In this document: positions 35,327 to 42,916 of the stretch, in pieces | Layout: every line of letters starts with the position of its first letter | Position numbering within the stretch: position 1 is the stretch's first letter | Assembly: GCF_017571495.1 (NCBI RefSeq) | Contig: NZ_JAGETZ010000012.1 | Location: 175,950 to 239,949 of the forward strand | Direction of reading: 5' to 3' | Source: Hymenobacter negativus | Lineage (GTDB): Bacteria; Bacteroidota; Bacteroidia; Cytophagales; Hymenobacteraceae | DNA: 64,000 bases | Translations under genes and position numbers: made by a program | Notes under the pieces: generated by a model | What the model was told of the DNA's origin: nothing | The model's database searches: none | What the model saw: only the letters and a program-made list of their open reading frames with translations

Positions 35327-35779
35327 TTAGTCGTCGTTCTTGGGATACTTGGCGTCAGCGTCCTCTTCGCGGGTGTTGTGGGTGCCGCCGCCAGCGTAGC
35401 GCGGGTCATCTTCTGCCCAGGCTTTGCGCAGTTCTTCGTTATCGGCGTCCTCGGCTTCTACTTCACGCACGAGTTCAGGGGCCTGGTTTTGCATGATGTG
35501 GCCGGGTTGGTCTTCGGCGTTTTCGGGGGCATTCTGGGCGTCTTGCTCGCGGTCGTCGAACTCGCTAAACTCGTCCGGGTTATCGTTGGACCCGCTACGG
35601 CCACCGGAGCTGCTGGCTGCGAAAGCCGCATCGTCGGCGTGGCCGAAGGTGCCGTAATTGGGGCTGGCCGCGTGCCGGATGGGGTCGTTGACGTTGGGTT
35701 GGGCGTCGGCGGCGCGCGCTTGCTGGTCTTGCGGACGGTGGTCGTTTTCGTTCTGTTGGGAAGGGGTCGGGGAGTCCAT
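35327..35779 (-). CDS. acidic, probably disordered small protein B
   Basis: A 150-aa protein of Asp, Glu, Asn, Gln, Ala and Pro. It has NPDEFSEFDDREQDAQNAPENAEDQ in the middle and a C-terminal WAEDDPRYAGGGTHNTREEDADA. No membrane segment or signal peptide. Clearly hydrophilic and likely disordered; it resembles stress-related low-complexity proteins in composition only. Both acidic genes are leftward, separated by 91 nt, and might be co-transcribed. Confidence 0.7.
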   Translation of the reverse strand: MDSPTPSQQNENDHRPQDQQARAADAQPNVNDPIRHAASPNYGTFGHADDAAFAASSSGGRSGSNDNPDEFSEFDDREQDAQNAPENAEDQPGHIMQNQAPELVREVEAEDADNEELRKAWAEDDPRYAGGGTHNTREEDADAKYPKNDD

Positions 35780-35914
35780 GCAGCAGGAAAAAAGTAGGAA
35801 AGTGAAAAACCAAACGGACGCAGTCCGTATTTACCTTCCTCTACGCAAACCAGCGGCTGCCGTTGAGTTTTGCTACCAGTCGCCTGATATCTCTCCGCTC
35901 ATCATCTCCTTCCC

Positions 35915-36190
35915 ATGTCCGTTCATCACCACTCCGACGACCAAGAATTCACCATCAGCAAAGATGGTTTCTCCGGCGAGCTAGCCTATGCCCGTCCCAC
36001 CAAGGACCTCATCGACTTCACCCACACCTTTGTTGACGAGAACCTGCGCGGCCAGGGCGTGGCCGAAGAGTTGGCCCGCGCCGCCCTGGCCTTTGCCCGC
36101 GAAAACCACCTGAAAGTGAAAACAACCTGCACGTTTATGCACGGCTTCGTAAAGCGTCATCACGACGAGTACGCCGACATTCTGGCCTGA
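35915..36190 (+). CDS. small GNAT-like N-acetyltransferase (YjdJ/NATD1 type)
   Basis: A 91-aa protein of the short GNAT subfamily: HTFVDENLRGQGVAEELARAALAFAREN has the acetyl-CoA pyrophosphate-binding loop (R-G-Q-G-V/A at about 50-54), and TTCTFMHGFVKRHHDEYADIL is the conserved C-terminal strand and helix. It is about half the size of ordinary GNAT enzymes, as expected for this group. The acceptor is unknown. The ATG at 35915 is the natural start. Confidence 0.85.
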   Translation: MSVHHHSDDQEFTISKDGFSGELAYARPTKDLIDFTHTFVDENLRGQGVAEELARAALAFARENHLKVKTTCTFMHGFVKRHHDEYADILA

Positions 36191-36209
36191 GCCGGGATGC
36201 CATTCTGCT

Positions 36210-36342
36210 GAGGCGACAGGCACTCCGAACGCTTCAGGGTGCCTTGCAAAAGAGGCAACAAGTATCCTGAAGGATTCAATCCGCCTTGCACAAGAGGCGA
36301 CAGGCACCCTGAAGTCCTCGGGGTACCTGTCGCCTCTTGTGC
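36210..36342. repeat. 42-bp tandem minisatellite with terminal inverted copy
   Basis: The word GAGGCGACAGGCAC or a close variant starts at 36210, 36252 and 36294, exactly 42 bp apart, with CTGAAG and GCCTTGCA words at fixed offsets. The final part (about 36324-36342) is an inverted copy of the third unit's start (GCACAAGAGGCGACAGG). The 42-bp period equals 14 codons and gives 14-residue repeats in the reverse frame, but there is no gene-like start or continuation. Confidence 0.75.
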
Positions 36343-36377
36343 ACGACGAGGCAACGCACCGGGGCTAAAGTAAAAGC

Positions 36378-36413
36378 AAAAGCGCCCCCAGCCAATTGGC
36401 TGGGGGCGCTTTT
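36378..36413. terminator. bidirectional hairpin terminator
   Basis: AAAAGCGCCCCCAGCCAA pairs perfectly with its complement to the right, with A- and T-runs at the two ends. It lies 19 nt past the stop of the leftward endonuclease gene. Confidence 0.85.
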
Positions 36414-36431
36414 GTGGAGGGGCAGGCAGGG

Positions 36432-38768
36432 CTATTGCACCACCACGCGGCCGGTGTATTCCAGCCCAGCGCATTGCACGCGCACGGCGTAGAGACCAGC
36501 AGGCAGGCCGCGCAGGTCCACCGAAGTAGCCTCGTTGGCGCTGAGCTGGGCGGTGCGCTGGCGCACGGTGCGGCCCAGCATATCGAGGACCTCCACGGTG
36601 GCGGGGCGGGCACCGGGCTGGCCGGGCAGGCGCACCTGCACGCTTTCAGAAGCCGGGTTGGGATAGATTCCCAACGAGTTGCGCAGCACTGAGGCGTTGC
36701 GGCTGGCCGTCGGAATGAAGCAGGCCGAGCTGGTGTAGCTACCCACACCGGCATAGTTGTCTACACCGCCGGCGCTCCAGGTGGTGCTGCCGTAGGGGCC
36801 GTTCCAGCGGCCACCCTGGCTGGTGGTGGGCTGGCGTACGAGGGTATTGTTGAGGGTAGAGCCACCGGGCACTGTCCACTCGGTGGGCCGCTGGCCCACT
36901 ACCCCGATGATGTCGAGCGTATCGGTGCCATCGAAGAGCACAATGGCGTCGTCGCCATTATAGAAAGCCACGTTGCTTTGCAAGTCGGTTTGTGCCGCCA
37001 CGCCAGCATCAACTACACCAGAGTTGGCAATCACGTACACGTCGCCGGGGGCAATGGTACCCGTGAGGGGCTGCGTGAAGGTGGGCGTGGTAGCGGCATT
37101 GGCATACAGCACGACGCTTTTGCCGGCCAGCGGCATGGGGCTCAGGGTGGGGTTGTAAATCTCCAGCACCTTGGTATTGGTGGCCTGCCCTTCTACATAC
37201 TGGGAGAAGTAGGGCTTGGTGCAGGGCGCGCCGGCTGGGGGGGTATCGTCGTTCAGAATGGTCAGCGTGTGCGTATTGGGCTGGTCTACGATGATGGTGG
37301 CGTTGGAGGGGGTGCCCAAGCGCAGGCGTACCGTTTCGTTGGACTCGAAGGTCACGTCGCCGGTCACGGTCACGGTCACGGCCTGGGTGAGGGCGGTGCT
37401 GCTGAAGGTGAGGCTGGTGGTGTTCAGTGTATAGTCGGCCGGCGAGGTGGCGGTGCTGTTGGCTGCGTCTACGGTCACCGGCACGGTGAAGGTGCCAGCG
37501 GGCAGGGTGCCGCTGGCCGTCACGTTCACGGTGTAGGTGCTGGTGCCGGCATTGCCTTCGGTGATGCTGCCGGTGGCGGTGGCGAAGCTCACGGCCGGCG
37601 CGGGGCCGTCATCGTTGGTGATGGTGAGCGTGTGGCTGCCAGGGCTGCCCACGCTGTTGCCGGTGCTGGGGTTGGTCAGGTTCAGGATGACGGTTTCGTC
37701 GGCTTCGGGCTGGGTGTCGCCGTTCACGGTCACGGTCACCGTCTGGGAGGTGCTGCCGGCCGGGAAAGTCGCGGTAGTAGGCGAGGTGAAGGTGAAGTCG
37801 GTGCCGTTGGTGGCGGTTGAGGTCGCGCCGTTCACGTTCACCTGCACGGTGGTAGCGGTAGTGGCGGCAGGGGTCAGGCGCAAGGTCAGGGTGTAGGTAC
37901 CGGTGCCGGTGTTGCCTTCGGCAATAGTGCCGGCGGCCGTGGCAAAGCTGAATACAGGGCCGGGAGGCGCGAGGCCCCAGGCAGTAGCTACGGTTTCGGG
38001 GTGCTCGATGTAGGGGTTGTAGTTGCCCTGGCTAATGGCTACGCGGCGGTTGCGCTCAATCTCGTGGGCATCGACCGGGTCGGCCAGGTGCCAGGCATAA
38101 AGTGTGTTGATGTCGGCAATGGTGTTGATGTTGTCGTGGCCGGTCGCCACCAGGCTGGGCTGCCCGGCGTGCATCGTGTAGAAGTAGAAGATGGAGCGGG
38201 CCACGTTGCCTTTGTGGTCTTCGCGGGGCTCAAACAGGGTATTGGTGTCCTCGCTCCACTCGGCCAGGTTGGTGGTCGGAATGGTGTTTTGGCTGACCAG
38301 CAGGCGCATCCAGGTTTGAGTAGTTGCGTCAGGAATCTCGGCGTAGGGGTCCGAGCCGCGCAGGTTGTTCCAGGTATCGTAGGTGGGGTAGAGGTGGTGC
38401 ATGTCGGAGCGCATGCGCACCACTTGGTTGAACCACGACTGCGGCACCGTGTGCTCGCAGTTGATGCGGTTCACCGTGGTGGTGCTGGTGTTGGTGGTGC
38501 TATAGGGTACCGTTTCCTGGTAGCCCGAGTACACGCAGGTCACCAGGTTGTTATAGTTGTCGGCGTAGTTATACATTTTGCCGCGAGCCGTGTTGTAGCT
38601 CAGCTCCACGCGCTTGCCGTCGTACCAGTTCACGCGGTACCAGTCGCGCAGGGTCACGCCCGAGAGGTTGGCCGGCGCAGCGGGGGGCATGGCCGGGGCG
38701 GTTTGCGCATGCAGCGCGGCGGGCACCAAAGCCAGCGTGAGCAGCAGCGAAGAGAAAATGTGTTTCAT
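36432..38768 (-). CDS. secreted endonuclease I with Calx-beta repeats, lamin-tail domain and T9SS signal
   Basis: A 778-aa protein. After the signal peptide (MKHIFSSLLLTLALVPAALHA), residues about 35-270 form an endonuclease I domain, with NCEHTVPQSWF, SDMHHLYPT and ARSIFYFYTM and the conserved WHLADPVDAHEIERNRRVA. Two Calx-beta-like repeats follow (about 275-385 and 390-500; FATAxGxIxEGNxGT and DTQPEADETVILNL). Next is a lamin-tail-like domain (about 505-640; VLEIYNPTLSPMPLAGK) and a type A sorting domain (YPNPASESVQVRL near 705). It is probably a surface-displayed or released nuclease that degrades extracellular DNA or RNA. A perfect -7 element lies 119 nt upstream. Confidence 0.92.
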   Translation of the reverse strand: MKHIFSSLLLTLALVPAALHAQTAPAMPPAAPANLSGVTLRDWYRVNWYDGKRVELSYNTARGKMYNYADNYNNLVTCVYSGYQETVPYSTTNTSTTTVNRINCEHTVPQSWFNQVVRMRSDMHHLYPTYDTWNNLRGSDPYAEIPDATTQTWMRLLVSQNTIPTTNLAEWSEDTNTLFEPREDHKGNVARSIFYFYTMHAGQPSLVATGHDNINTIADINTLYAWHLADPVDAHEIERNRRVAISQGNYNPYIEHPETVATAWGLAPPGPVFSFATAAGTIAEGNTGTGTYTLTLRLTPAATTATTVQVNVNGATSTATNGTDFTFTSPTTATFPAGSTSQTVTVTVNGDTQPEADETVILNLTNPSTGNSVGSPGSHTLTITNDDGPAPAVSFATATGSITEGNAGTSTYTVNVTASGTLPAGTFTVPVTVDAANSTATSPADYTLNTTSLTFSSTALTQAVTVTVTGDVTFESNETVRLRLGTPSNATIIVDQPNTHTLTILNDDTPPAGAPCTKPYFSQYVEGQATNTKVLEIYNPTLSPMPLAGKSVVLYANAATTPTFTQPLTGTIAPGDVYVIANSGVVDAGVAAQTDLQSNVAFYNGDDAIVLFDGTDTLDIIGVVGQRPTEWTVPGGSTLNNTLVRQPTTSQGGRWNGPYGSTTWSAGGVDNYAGVGSYTSSACFIPTASRNASVLRNSLGIYPNPASESVQVRLPGQPGARPATVEVLDMLGRTVRQRTAQLSANEATSVDLRGLPAGLYAVRVQCAGLEYTGRVVVQ

Positions 38769-38886
38769 TGGGAAAATGGGACTGGGGACTTAGGGTCGTG
38801 GGAACTTGGGTTTCTGGCTGGCAGAAGCAGGGCGGCGAGGAGTGCGAAGCGGCAGGTTTGGAAATATTATAGCCTGCCGGGAACCA

Positions 38887-38894
38887 CAAAGGTA
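38887..38894 (-). promoter_or_regulatory. -7 element upstream of the endonuclease gene
   Basis: The minus strand reads TACCTTTG, an exact TAnnTTTG, 119 nt upstream of the ATG at 38768. This gives a long 5' leader. Confidence 0.5.
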
Positions 38895-39006
38895 CGGATT
38901 GCGCCGCACGTCGGTGACGGACCGGGCGTTACGAAACCAAGAATACTTCGGCCGTACTTTCGCCCCACCAAGTCCCCAAGACCCTCAGACTCCAAGTCCC
39001 AAAACC

Positions 39007-39312
39007 ATGGCCGACATAACCCCCGCCGAACTCATCCAACGCCAGAAAGCCGGCGAAACCCCCACCATCATCGACGTGCGCGAAACCTGGGAGCACGAAG
39101 AAGCTCGCATGGACGGCGCCCAAAACATCCCTCTTGGTACCCTGCCCGACAAGCTCGACGAACTCGACGAGTGGAAGAACCAGGAAATCATCGTGCACTG
39201 CAAAGGGGGGGGGCGCTCCGCCTCGGCCAAAGCCTTCCTCACCCAGCAAGGCTTCACCAACGTACGCAACCTGCTGGGCGGCTACCAGGCCTACGCGGCC
39301 GAAGGCAAGTAG
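39007..39312 (+). CDS. rhodanese-like sulfurtransferase
   Basis: A 101-aa single-domain rhodanese. IIDVRETWEHEEARMDGAQNIPLG is the N-terminal signature, and the active-site loop is HCKGGGRSASA with Cys near residue 65. It should transfer sulfane sulfur through a persulfide; the acceptor is unknown. The ATG at 39007 fits the family start (MADITPAELIQRQ). A TACTTTCG -7-like element lies about 45 nt upstream (38955-38962). The active-site loop is encoded by a run of nine G bases (about 39204-39212), a possible slippage site that would knock out the gene. Confidence 0.88.
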   Translation: MADITPAELIQRQKAGETPTIIDVRETWEHEEARMDGAQNIPLGTLPDKLDELDEWKNQEIIVHCKGGGRSASAKAFLTQQGFTNVRNLLGGYQAYAAEGK

Positions 39313-39323
39313 CAAGTAAGAAG

Positions 39324-39376
39324 CAACGGCCCCACGGACCAACCCAATAAATGCTGGGTGGTCCGTGGGGCCGTTG
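39324..39376. terminator. bidirectional hairpin between rhodanese and hydroxylase genes
   Basis: The arms CAACGGCCCCACGGACCAACCCA and TGGGTGGTCCGTGGGGCCGTTG pair over 22 bp with one bulge. It lies between two converging stops and probably ends both transcripts. Confidence 0.75.
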
Positions 39377-39389
39377 CCGTTGGGTGCGC

Positions 39390-40544
39390 TTACCGGCTGC
39401 TGGGTTCTTCCATGTTCAGGTCGTTGTCGAAGGGGCTCTTGGTGAAGGGGTGCTTCAACTGCTTCCAGTAGCCTTTGGGGTAGGAGCCTTCGCGCACGCC
39501 CGTGGCCTCGGGCCAAGTGGTGCCCGGCAGGTAGTACGTGCCGAAAATCCGGTCGATGAGAGGGAAGTGAATGGCGAAATTCTTGCCGTAGTGGGCCGGG
39601 TCTTCGCAGTGATGCCAGTGGTGAAACTGCGGCGTGACCAGCAGGTACTTCACAAAGCCGAAGTTGATGCTTGTATTAGCATGAATAAGCACCGCGTGAA
39701 TAGACACAAAGAGGATGTAGGCATTAAAGGTGAATTCCGAAAAACCGCAGACATAGAGCGGAATAAATGAAATAGAGCGCGTCACGAAAATATCCACGAA
39801 GTGCGTGCGCGAGCCCGCCAGCCAATCCATGGCCTGGGTAGAATGGTGCACCGAATGGAAGCGCCACAAGTACACATGCGAGTGAAACAAGCGGTGGGCC
39901 GCATACTGAAACAAATCGGTGACAAAAAGCGCCAGCAGGAAACCCGCCACGAATGGCAACTGCTGCACCCAATGCTGAAACGGCGCCAACCCCATCCAGC
40001 CGAACATGAGCTTAGCCGGGGCCTGGGTAATCACTCCAAAAAACTGCACGAACAAGTGGCTGACGGTGAAATACACCAGGTCGGTGCGCCACTCGGCATG
40101 AAAGCGCGACTGCCGCTTATTTTGGGGAAATGCCATCTCGATAGGCACGAAAATCACCGCCAGCAGCAGTAGGTCAATCAGCAGCCAATCGAGGCCAACG
40201 TGCCACACGGTTTTCTCTACCGACCGTGCCTGCACCTCAAACCCGCCCGTAGCTACCGCCATAGCCGAAATCACGATGCCCGTGACCGCGCGTTTTTTCT
40301 CCTTGCTCAGCAGGAAGCTTACCGTTGCAAACAAGAAAGACGCCACAATGACGGCCATCAGCACTGTCTTCATCATCTCGCCGGTGTACAGCTCGCGGAA
40401 CTCCGGTGTGGTGAGGTACTCCGGGTAATGGAAGCACAGCACCGCCGCCATGGCCATCACTGCCAGACAAATAGACGCATTGCCGCTGATGTGACCCTCG
40501 CCAATCTTCAAGCGCTGAGTCATCGATTCATCGGGTTCGTTCAT
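39390..40544 (-). CDS. sterol desaturase/fatty-acid hydroxylase-family di-iron enzyme
   Basis: A 384-aa integral membrane protein. The three His boxes that bind the di-iron centre are visible in the C-terminal half: HRLFH (HxxxH), HSVHHS (HxxHH) and HHWHH. Six or seven hydrophobic segments precede or flank them (e.g. ICLAVMAMAAVLCFHY, VLMAVIVASFLFATVSFLL, WLLIDLLLLAVIFVPIEMAF). It probably hydroxylates or desaturates a lipid, possibly a carotenoid or hopanoid. I use the ATG at 40544 (MNEPDESM); upstream codons to 40637 resemble non-coding GC-rich sequence. Confidence 0.88.
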   Translation of the reverse strand: MNEPDESMTQRLKIGEGHISGNASICLAVMAMAAVLCFHYPEYLTTPEFRELYTGEMMKTVLMAVIVASFLFATVSFLLSKEKKRAVTGIVISAMAVATGGFEVQARSVEKTVWHVGLDWLLIDLLLLAVIFVPIEMAFPQNKRQSRFHAEWRTDLVYFTVSHLFVQFFGVITQAPAKLMFGWMGLAPFQHWVQQLPFVAGFLLALFVTDLFQYAAHRLFHSHVYLWRFHSVHHSTQAMDWLAGSRTHFVDIFVTRSISFIPLYVCGFSEFTFNAYILFVSIHAVLIHANTSINFGFVKYLLVTPQFHHWHHCEDPAHYGKNFAIHFPLIDRIFGTYYLPGTTWPEATGVREGSYPKGYWKQLKHPFTKSPFDNDLNMEEPSSR

Positions 40545-40838
40545 GTTAGTAATTAGTATATCGGGTGAACCGCCGGCCGCAGGGCGCGGCGGCAACAGAC
40601 CAGCAGCAGGGCTTTGGAAGCTGCTAGGCATGGCCAAAGATGTGGGTCAACTGCCAGCGCTCCCAAATCAAATTTGAATAACAAAGGATATTATAATAAT
40701 TAGACAATTGGCCGTAAGGGGTTGGTTACCAAAGAAATTTTCGGCAGAAATCAGACTTTGGCTACTGCATTTCTCATAATACACCTGCCGGGTAGGTTGC
40801 GGGCTGCGCTGCCGCCCGCTGGCAAACGCAAGCAACTG
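40545..40838. other. AT-rich intergenic region
   Basis: About 290 bp between two leftward genes. It holds the hydroxylase promoter and the end of recQ; no convincing -7 element, terminator or small gene was found. Confidence 0.4.
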
Positions 40839-42785
40839 CTAGGGCTTAGCCTGTAGTGTCCCATCGGCCGCGTACGCCAGCTCGCCCCGGTCCACCATCT
40901 CGCGCACTGCTGCCGTCACGGCCGCCGCATCCTTGGGAGGAAACCGGGCCAGCAGCTCGCGCGGCGATAGCGCCGCCTGCCGCACCTGCGCCAGCAGCGG
41001 CTCGCGCAGCGAAGGCACCTGCTCGGCGGCCTGGGCGGCTTTCTTCTCCGCCAGGCAGATGTCGCAAACCCCACACCGCTTCGGGTCGGTTTCATCAAAG
41101 TAGGAGAGCAGCAGAATCTGGCGGCAGCGGGTGCCGCTCAGGTACTGGGCCACGGCGTTGGTCTTGTGGCGGGCCAGGTTGCGGGCGGCCGTCATCTTCA
41201 CCTGGTCGAGGGGCAGTTTGGCTGAGTCAAATCGGGGTGTGGTGAACATGGCCTGCGGCGACTCCTGTTTTGGTTGGTAATGCAGGATGCCTGCCGTGTG
41301 CAGGTAGCGCAGCTGCTGGCGCACCTCCACCACGCTACGGCGCAGGTGCGTGGCCAGGGCATTCTCCGAAATGGTTTGGAAATCGGCAAATAGTTCGCCG
41401 CCGTGCAACCGCAGCAGGGCTTTTATCAGCAAATCATGCTGCGCGTTGGCCACTTGGAAGGCATACAAATCCTGGTGGTTGATGACGAGGTGCACCCGCG
41501 CCGGCTGATTCACGGCCTCGTTCAGTTGCACGAAGCCCTCACGCTGCAAAATCTTGAGCGAATTGTGCGCGTCCACGGCCTTGATGCGGTAGGTTTCGGC
41601 GAATTGCTGAATATCAAATTCGAAAGCCGCCAGCTCGCCACCGCCCACCGCCGTCTGCGAGTAGTTGGCCAGCGCCTGATACACGCGCTTTACCGTGTCG
41701 AGCGGCGGAAACGACTGGTTGGTACGACGGCGCAGCTCGTCGCCATCATTGGGCCCGGCCAGCAGCACGGCGAAGGCAAACAGGCCGTCGCGCCCGGCCC
41801 GGCCGGCTTCCTGGTAATAGGCTTCCAGGGTGTCAGGTGCATCGAGGTGGGCCACGAGGCGCACGTCGGGCTTGTCGATGCCCATGCCGAAGGCGTTGGT
41901 GGCTACAATCAGGCGCACTTTGTCGGCAATCCAATCCTGCTGCACCTTGGTGCGCTTGTCGGCTGGTAGGCCCGCGTGGTAGGCCGCCGCCGCAAACCGG
42001 TGTTGCTGCAAAAAAGACGCCGTGTCCTCCGTCTGCCGCCGCGTGCGAGCGTACACGATGCCGGTTTTGCCCGGCCCCACGCCCCGCACCACTTCCAGCA
42101 GCCGGCGCAATTTGTCCTCCGTGTGCAGCACCGAGTACGACAGCTTGGGCCGCGCAAAGCTCTGCCGAAACACCTGGCCGTTCGGCCCAAACTTTAGCTT
42201 CTCCACGATGTCGGCCTGCACCTGCGCCGTGGCGGTGGCCGTGAGGGCGATGACGGGCGTGCCCGGCGGCAGCTTCTCGCGCAGCTCGGCAATGCGCAGG
42301 TAGGGGGGGCGGAAGTCGTAGCCCCACTGCGAGAGGCAGTGGGCCTCGTCTACGGCCAGCAGGCCCACGTTCATCTTAGTCACCCGCACCTGGAACAGCT
42401 CCGTCAGCAGCCGCTCGGGGCTCACGTACAAGAACTTCACGTTGCGGCCGTACACGCAGTTGTCGAGGGCTTGGTCGATTTCCTGGTGGCTCATGCCGGC
42501 GTAAATGGCCTCGGCTTTCAGCCCGCGCTTGCGCAGGTTGTCCACCTGGTCCTTCATCAGGGCAATGAGCGGCGACACCACGAGGCAGATGCCCGGCCGG
42601 GCCAGGGCCGGCACCTGGAAGCAGATGCTCTTGCCGCCGCCGGTGGGCAGCAGCGCCAGCGTGTCGTGCCCGGCCAGCACCGAATTGATGATGTCCTCCT
42701 GCCCGGCCCGAAACGCCGTGTGGCCCCAATGCGCCTGCAATAGGGCAAGCGGCGCGGGGGCAGAGGCGGGGGCGGGCGGAAGCAT
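40839..42785 (-). CDS. recQ: RecQ-type ATP-dependent DNA helicase
   Basis: A 648-aa superfamily 2 helicase. Motif 0 and motif I are at the start (FRAGQEDIINSV, LLPTGGGKSIC at about 45-55), motif II is VDEAHCLSQWG near 144, and motifs V-VI are TNAFGMGIDKPDVRLVAH and YYQEAGRAGRDG. The zinc-binding CRQILLLSYF...CGVCDIC is near 540-565, followed by a winged-helix RQC region and a divergent tail in place of a clear HRDC. It unwinds DNA 3'-5' in recombinational repair. A TACTTTCG -7-like element ends 3 nt before the ATG, suggesting leaderless transcription. Divergent from the TssD island. Confidence 0.94.
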   Translation of the reverse strand: MLPPAPASAPAPLALLQAHWGHTAFRAGQEDIINSVLAGHDTLALLPTGGGKSICFQVPALARPGICLVVSPLIALMKDQVDNLRKRGLKAEAIYAGMSHQEIDQALDNCVYGRNVKFLYVSPERLLTELFQVRVTKMNVGLLAVDEAHCLSQWGYDFRPPYLRIAELREKLPPGTPVIALTATATAQVQADIVEKLKFGPNGQVFRQSFARPKLSYSVLHTEDKLRRLLEVVRGVGPGKTGIVYARTRRQTEDTASFLQQHRFAAAAYHAGLPADKRTKVQQDWIADKVRLIVATNAFGMGIDKPDVRLVAHLDAPDTLEAYYQEAGRAGRDGLFAFAVLLAGPNDGDELRRRTNQSFPPLDTVKRVYQALANYSQTAVGGGELAAFEFDIQQFAETYRIKAVDAHNSLKILQREGFVQLNEAVNQPARVHLVINHQDLYAFQVANAQHDLLIKALLRLHGGELFADFQTISENALATHLRRSVVEVRQQLRYLHTAGILHYQPKQESPQAMFTTPRFDSAKLPLDQVKMTAARNLARHKTNAVAQYLSGTRCRQILLLSYFDETDPKRCGVCDICLAEKKAAQAAEQVPSLREPLLAQVRQAALSPRELLARFPPKDAAAVTAAVREMVDRGELAYAADGTLQAKP

Positions 42786-42788
42786 AAG

Positions 42789-42796
42789 CGAAAGTA
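42789..42796 (-). promoter_or_regulatory. -7-like element adjacent to the recQ start
   Basis: The minus strand reads TACTTTCG, then CTT, then ATG. With the start site expected several nt past the element, the mRNA should begin at or after the A of the start codon. Confidence 0.5.
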
Positions 42797-42868
42797 GCGC
42801 CGAAAGGCCTTCAGCGTCTTACCACACCCATTGGGAGCCTTCGCGGCGGTCATATCATCGGTACAACT

Positions 42869-42876
42869 TAGCTTTG
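42869..42876 (+). promoter_or_regulatory. -7 element of the TssD-toxin gene
   Basis: TAGCTTTG is an exact TAnnTTTG, 41 nt upstream of the expected start codon position at 42917. The promoter is therefore intact although the start codon is not. Confidence 0.6.
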
Positions 42877-42916
42877 TCGCCTACCGTTTAGCCTGAGCCT
42901 GCCTTCTCCTTCCACC

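Noticed and set aside
36210..36342. Possible CRISPR array
   Set aside because: The units abut without unique spacers, only three copies exist, and no cas genes are near.
36160..36474. A minus-strand frame with a 14-residue repeat over the minisatellite
   Set aside because: The repeat is explained by the 42-bp DNA unit. The frame starts inside the nuclease gene's end and has no own promoter or conserved sequence.
38001..39350. A 449-codon plus-strand frame opposite the endonuclease gene and running through the rhodanese gene in another frame
   Set aside because: The part opposite the nuclease is a Val/Gly/His-rich shadow, and the part over the rhodanese is out of frame with the recognisable domain.
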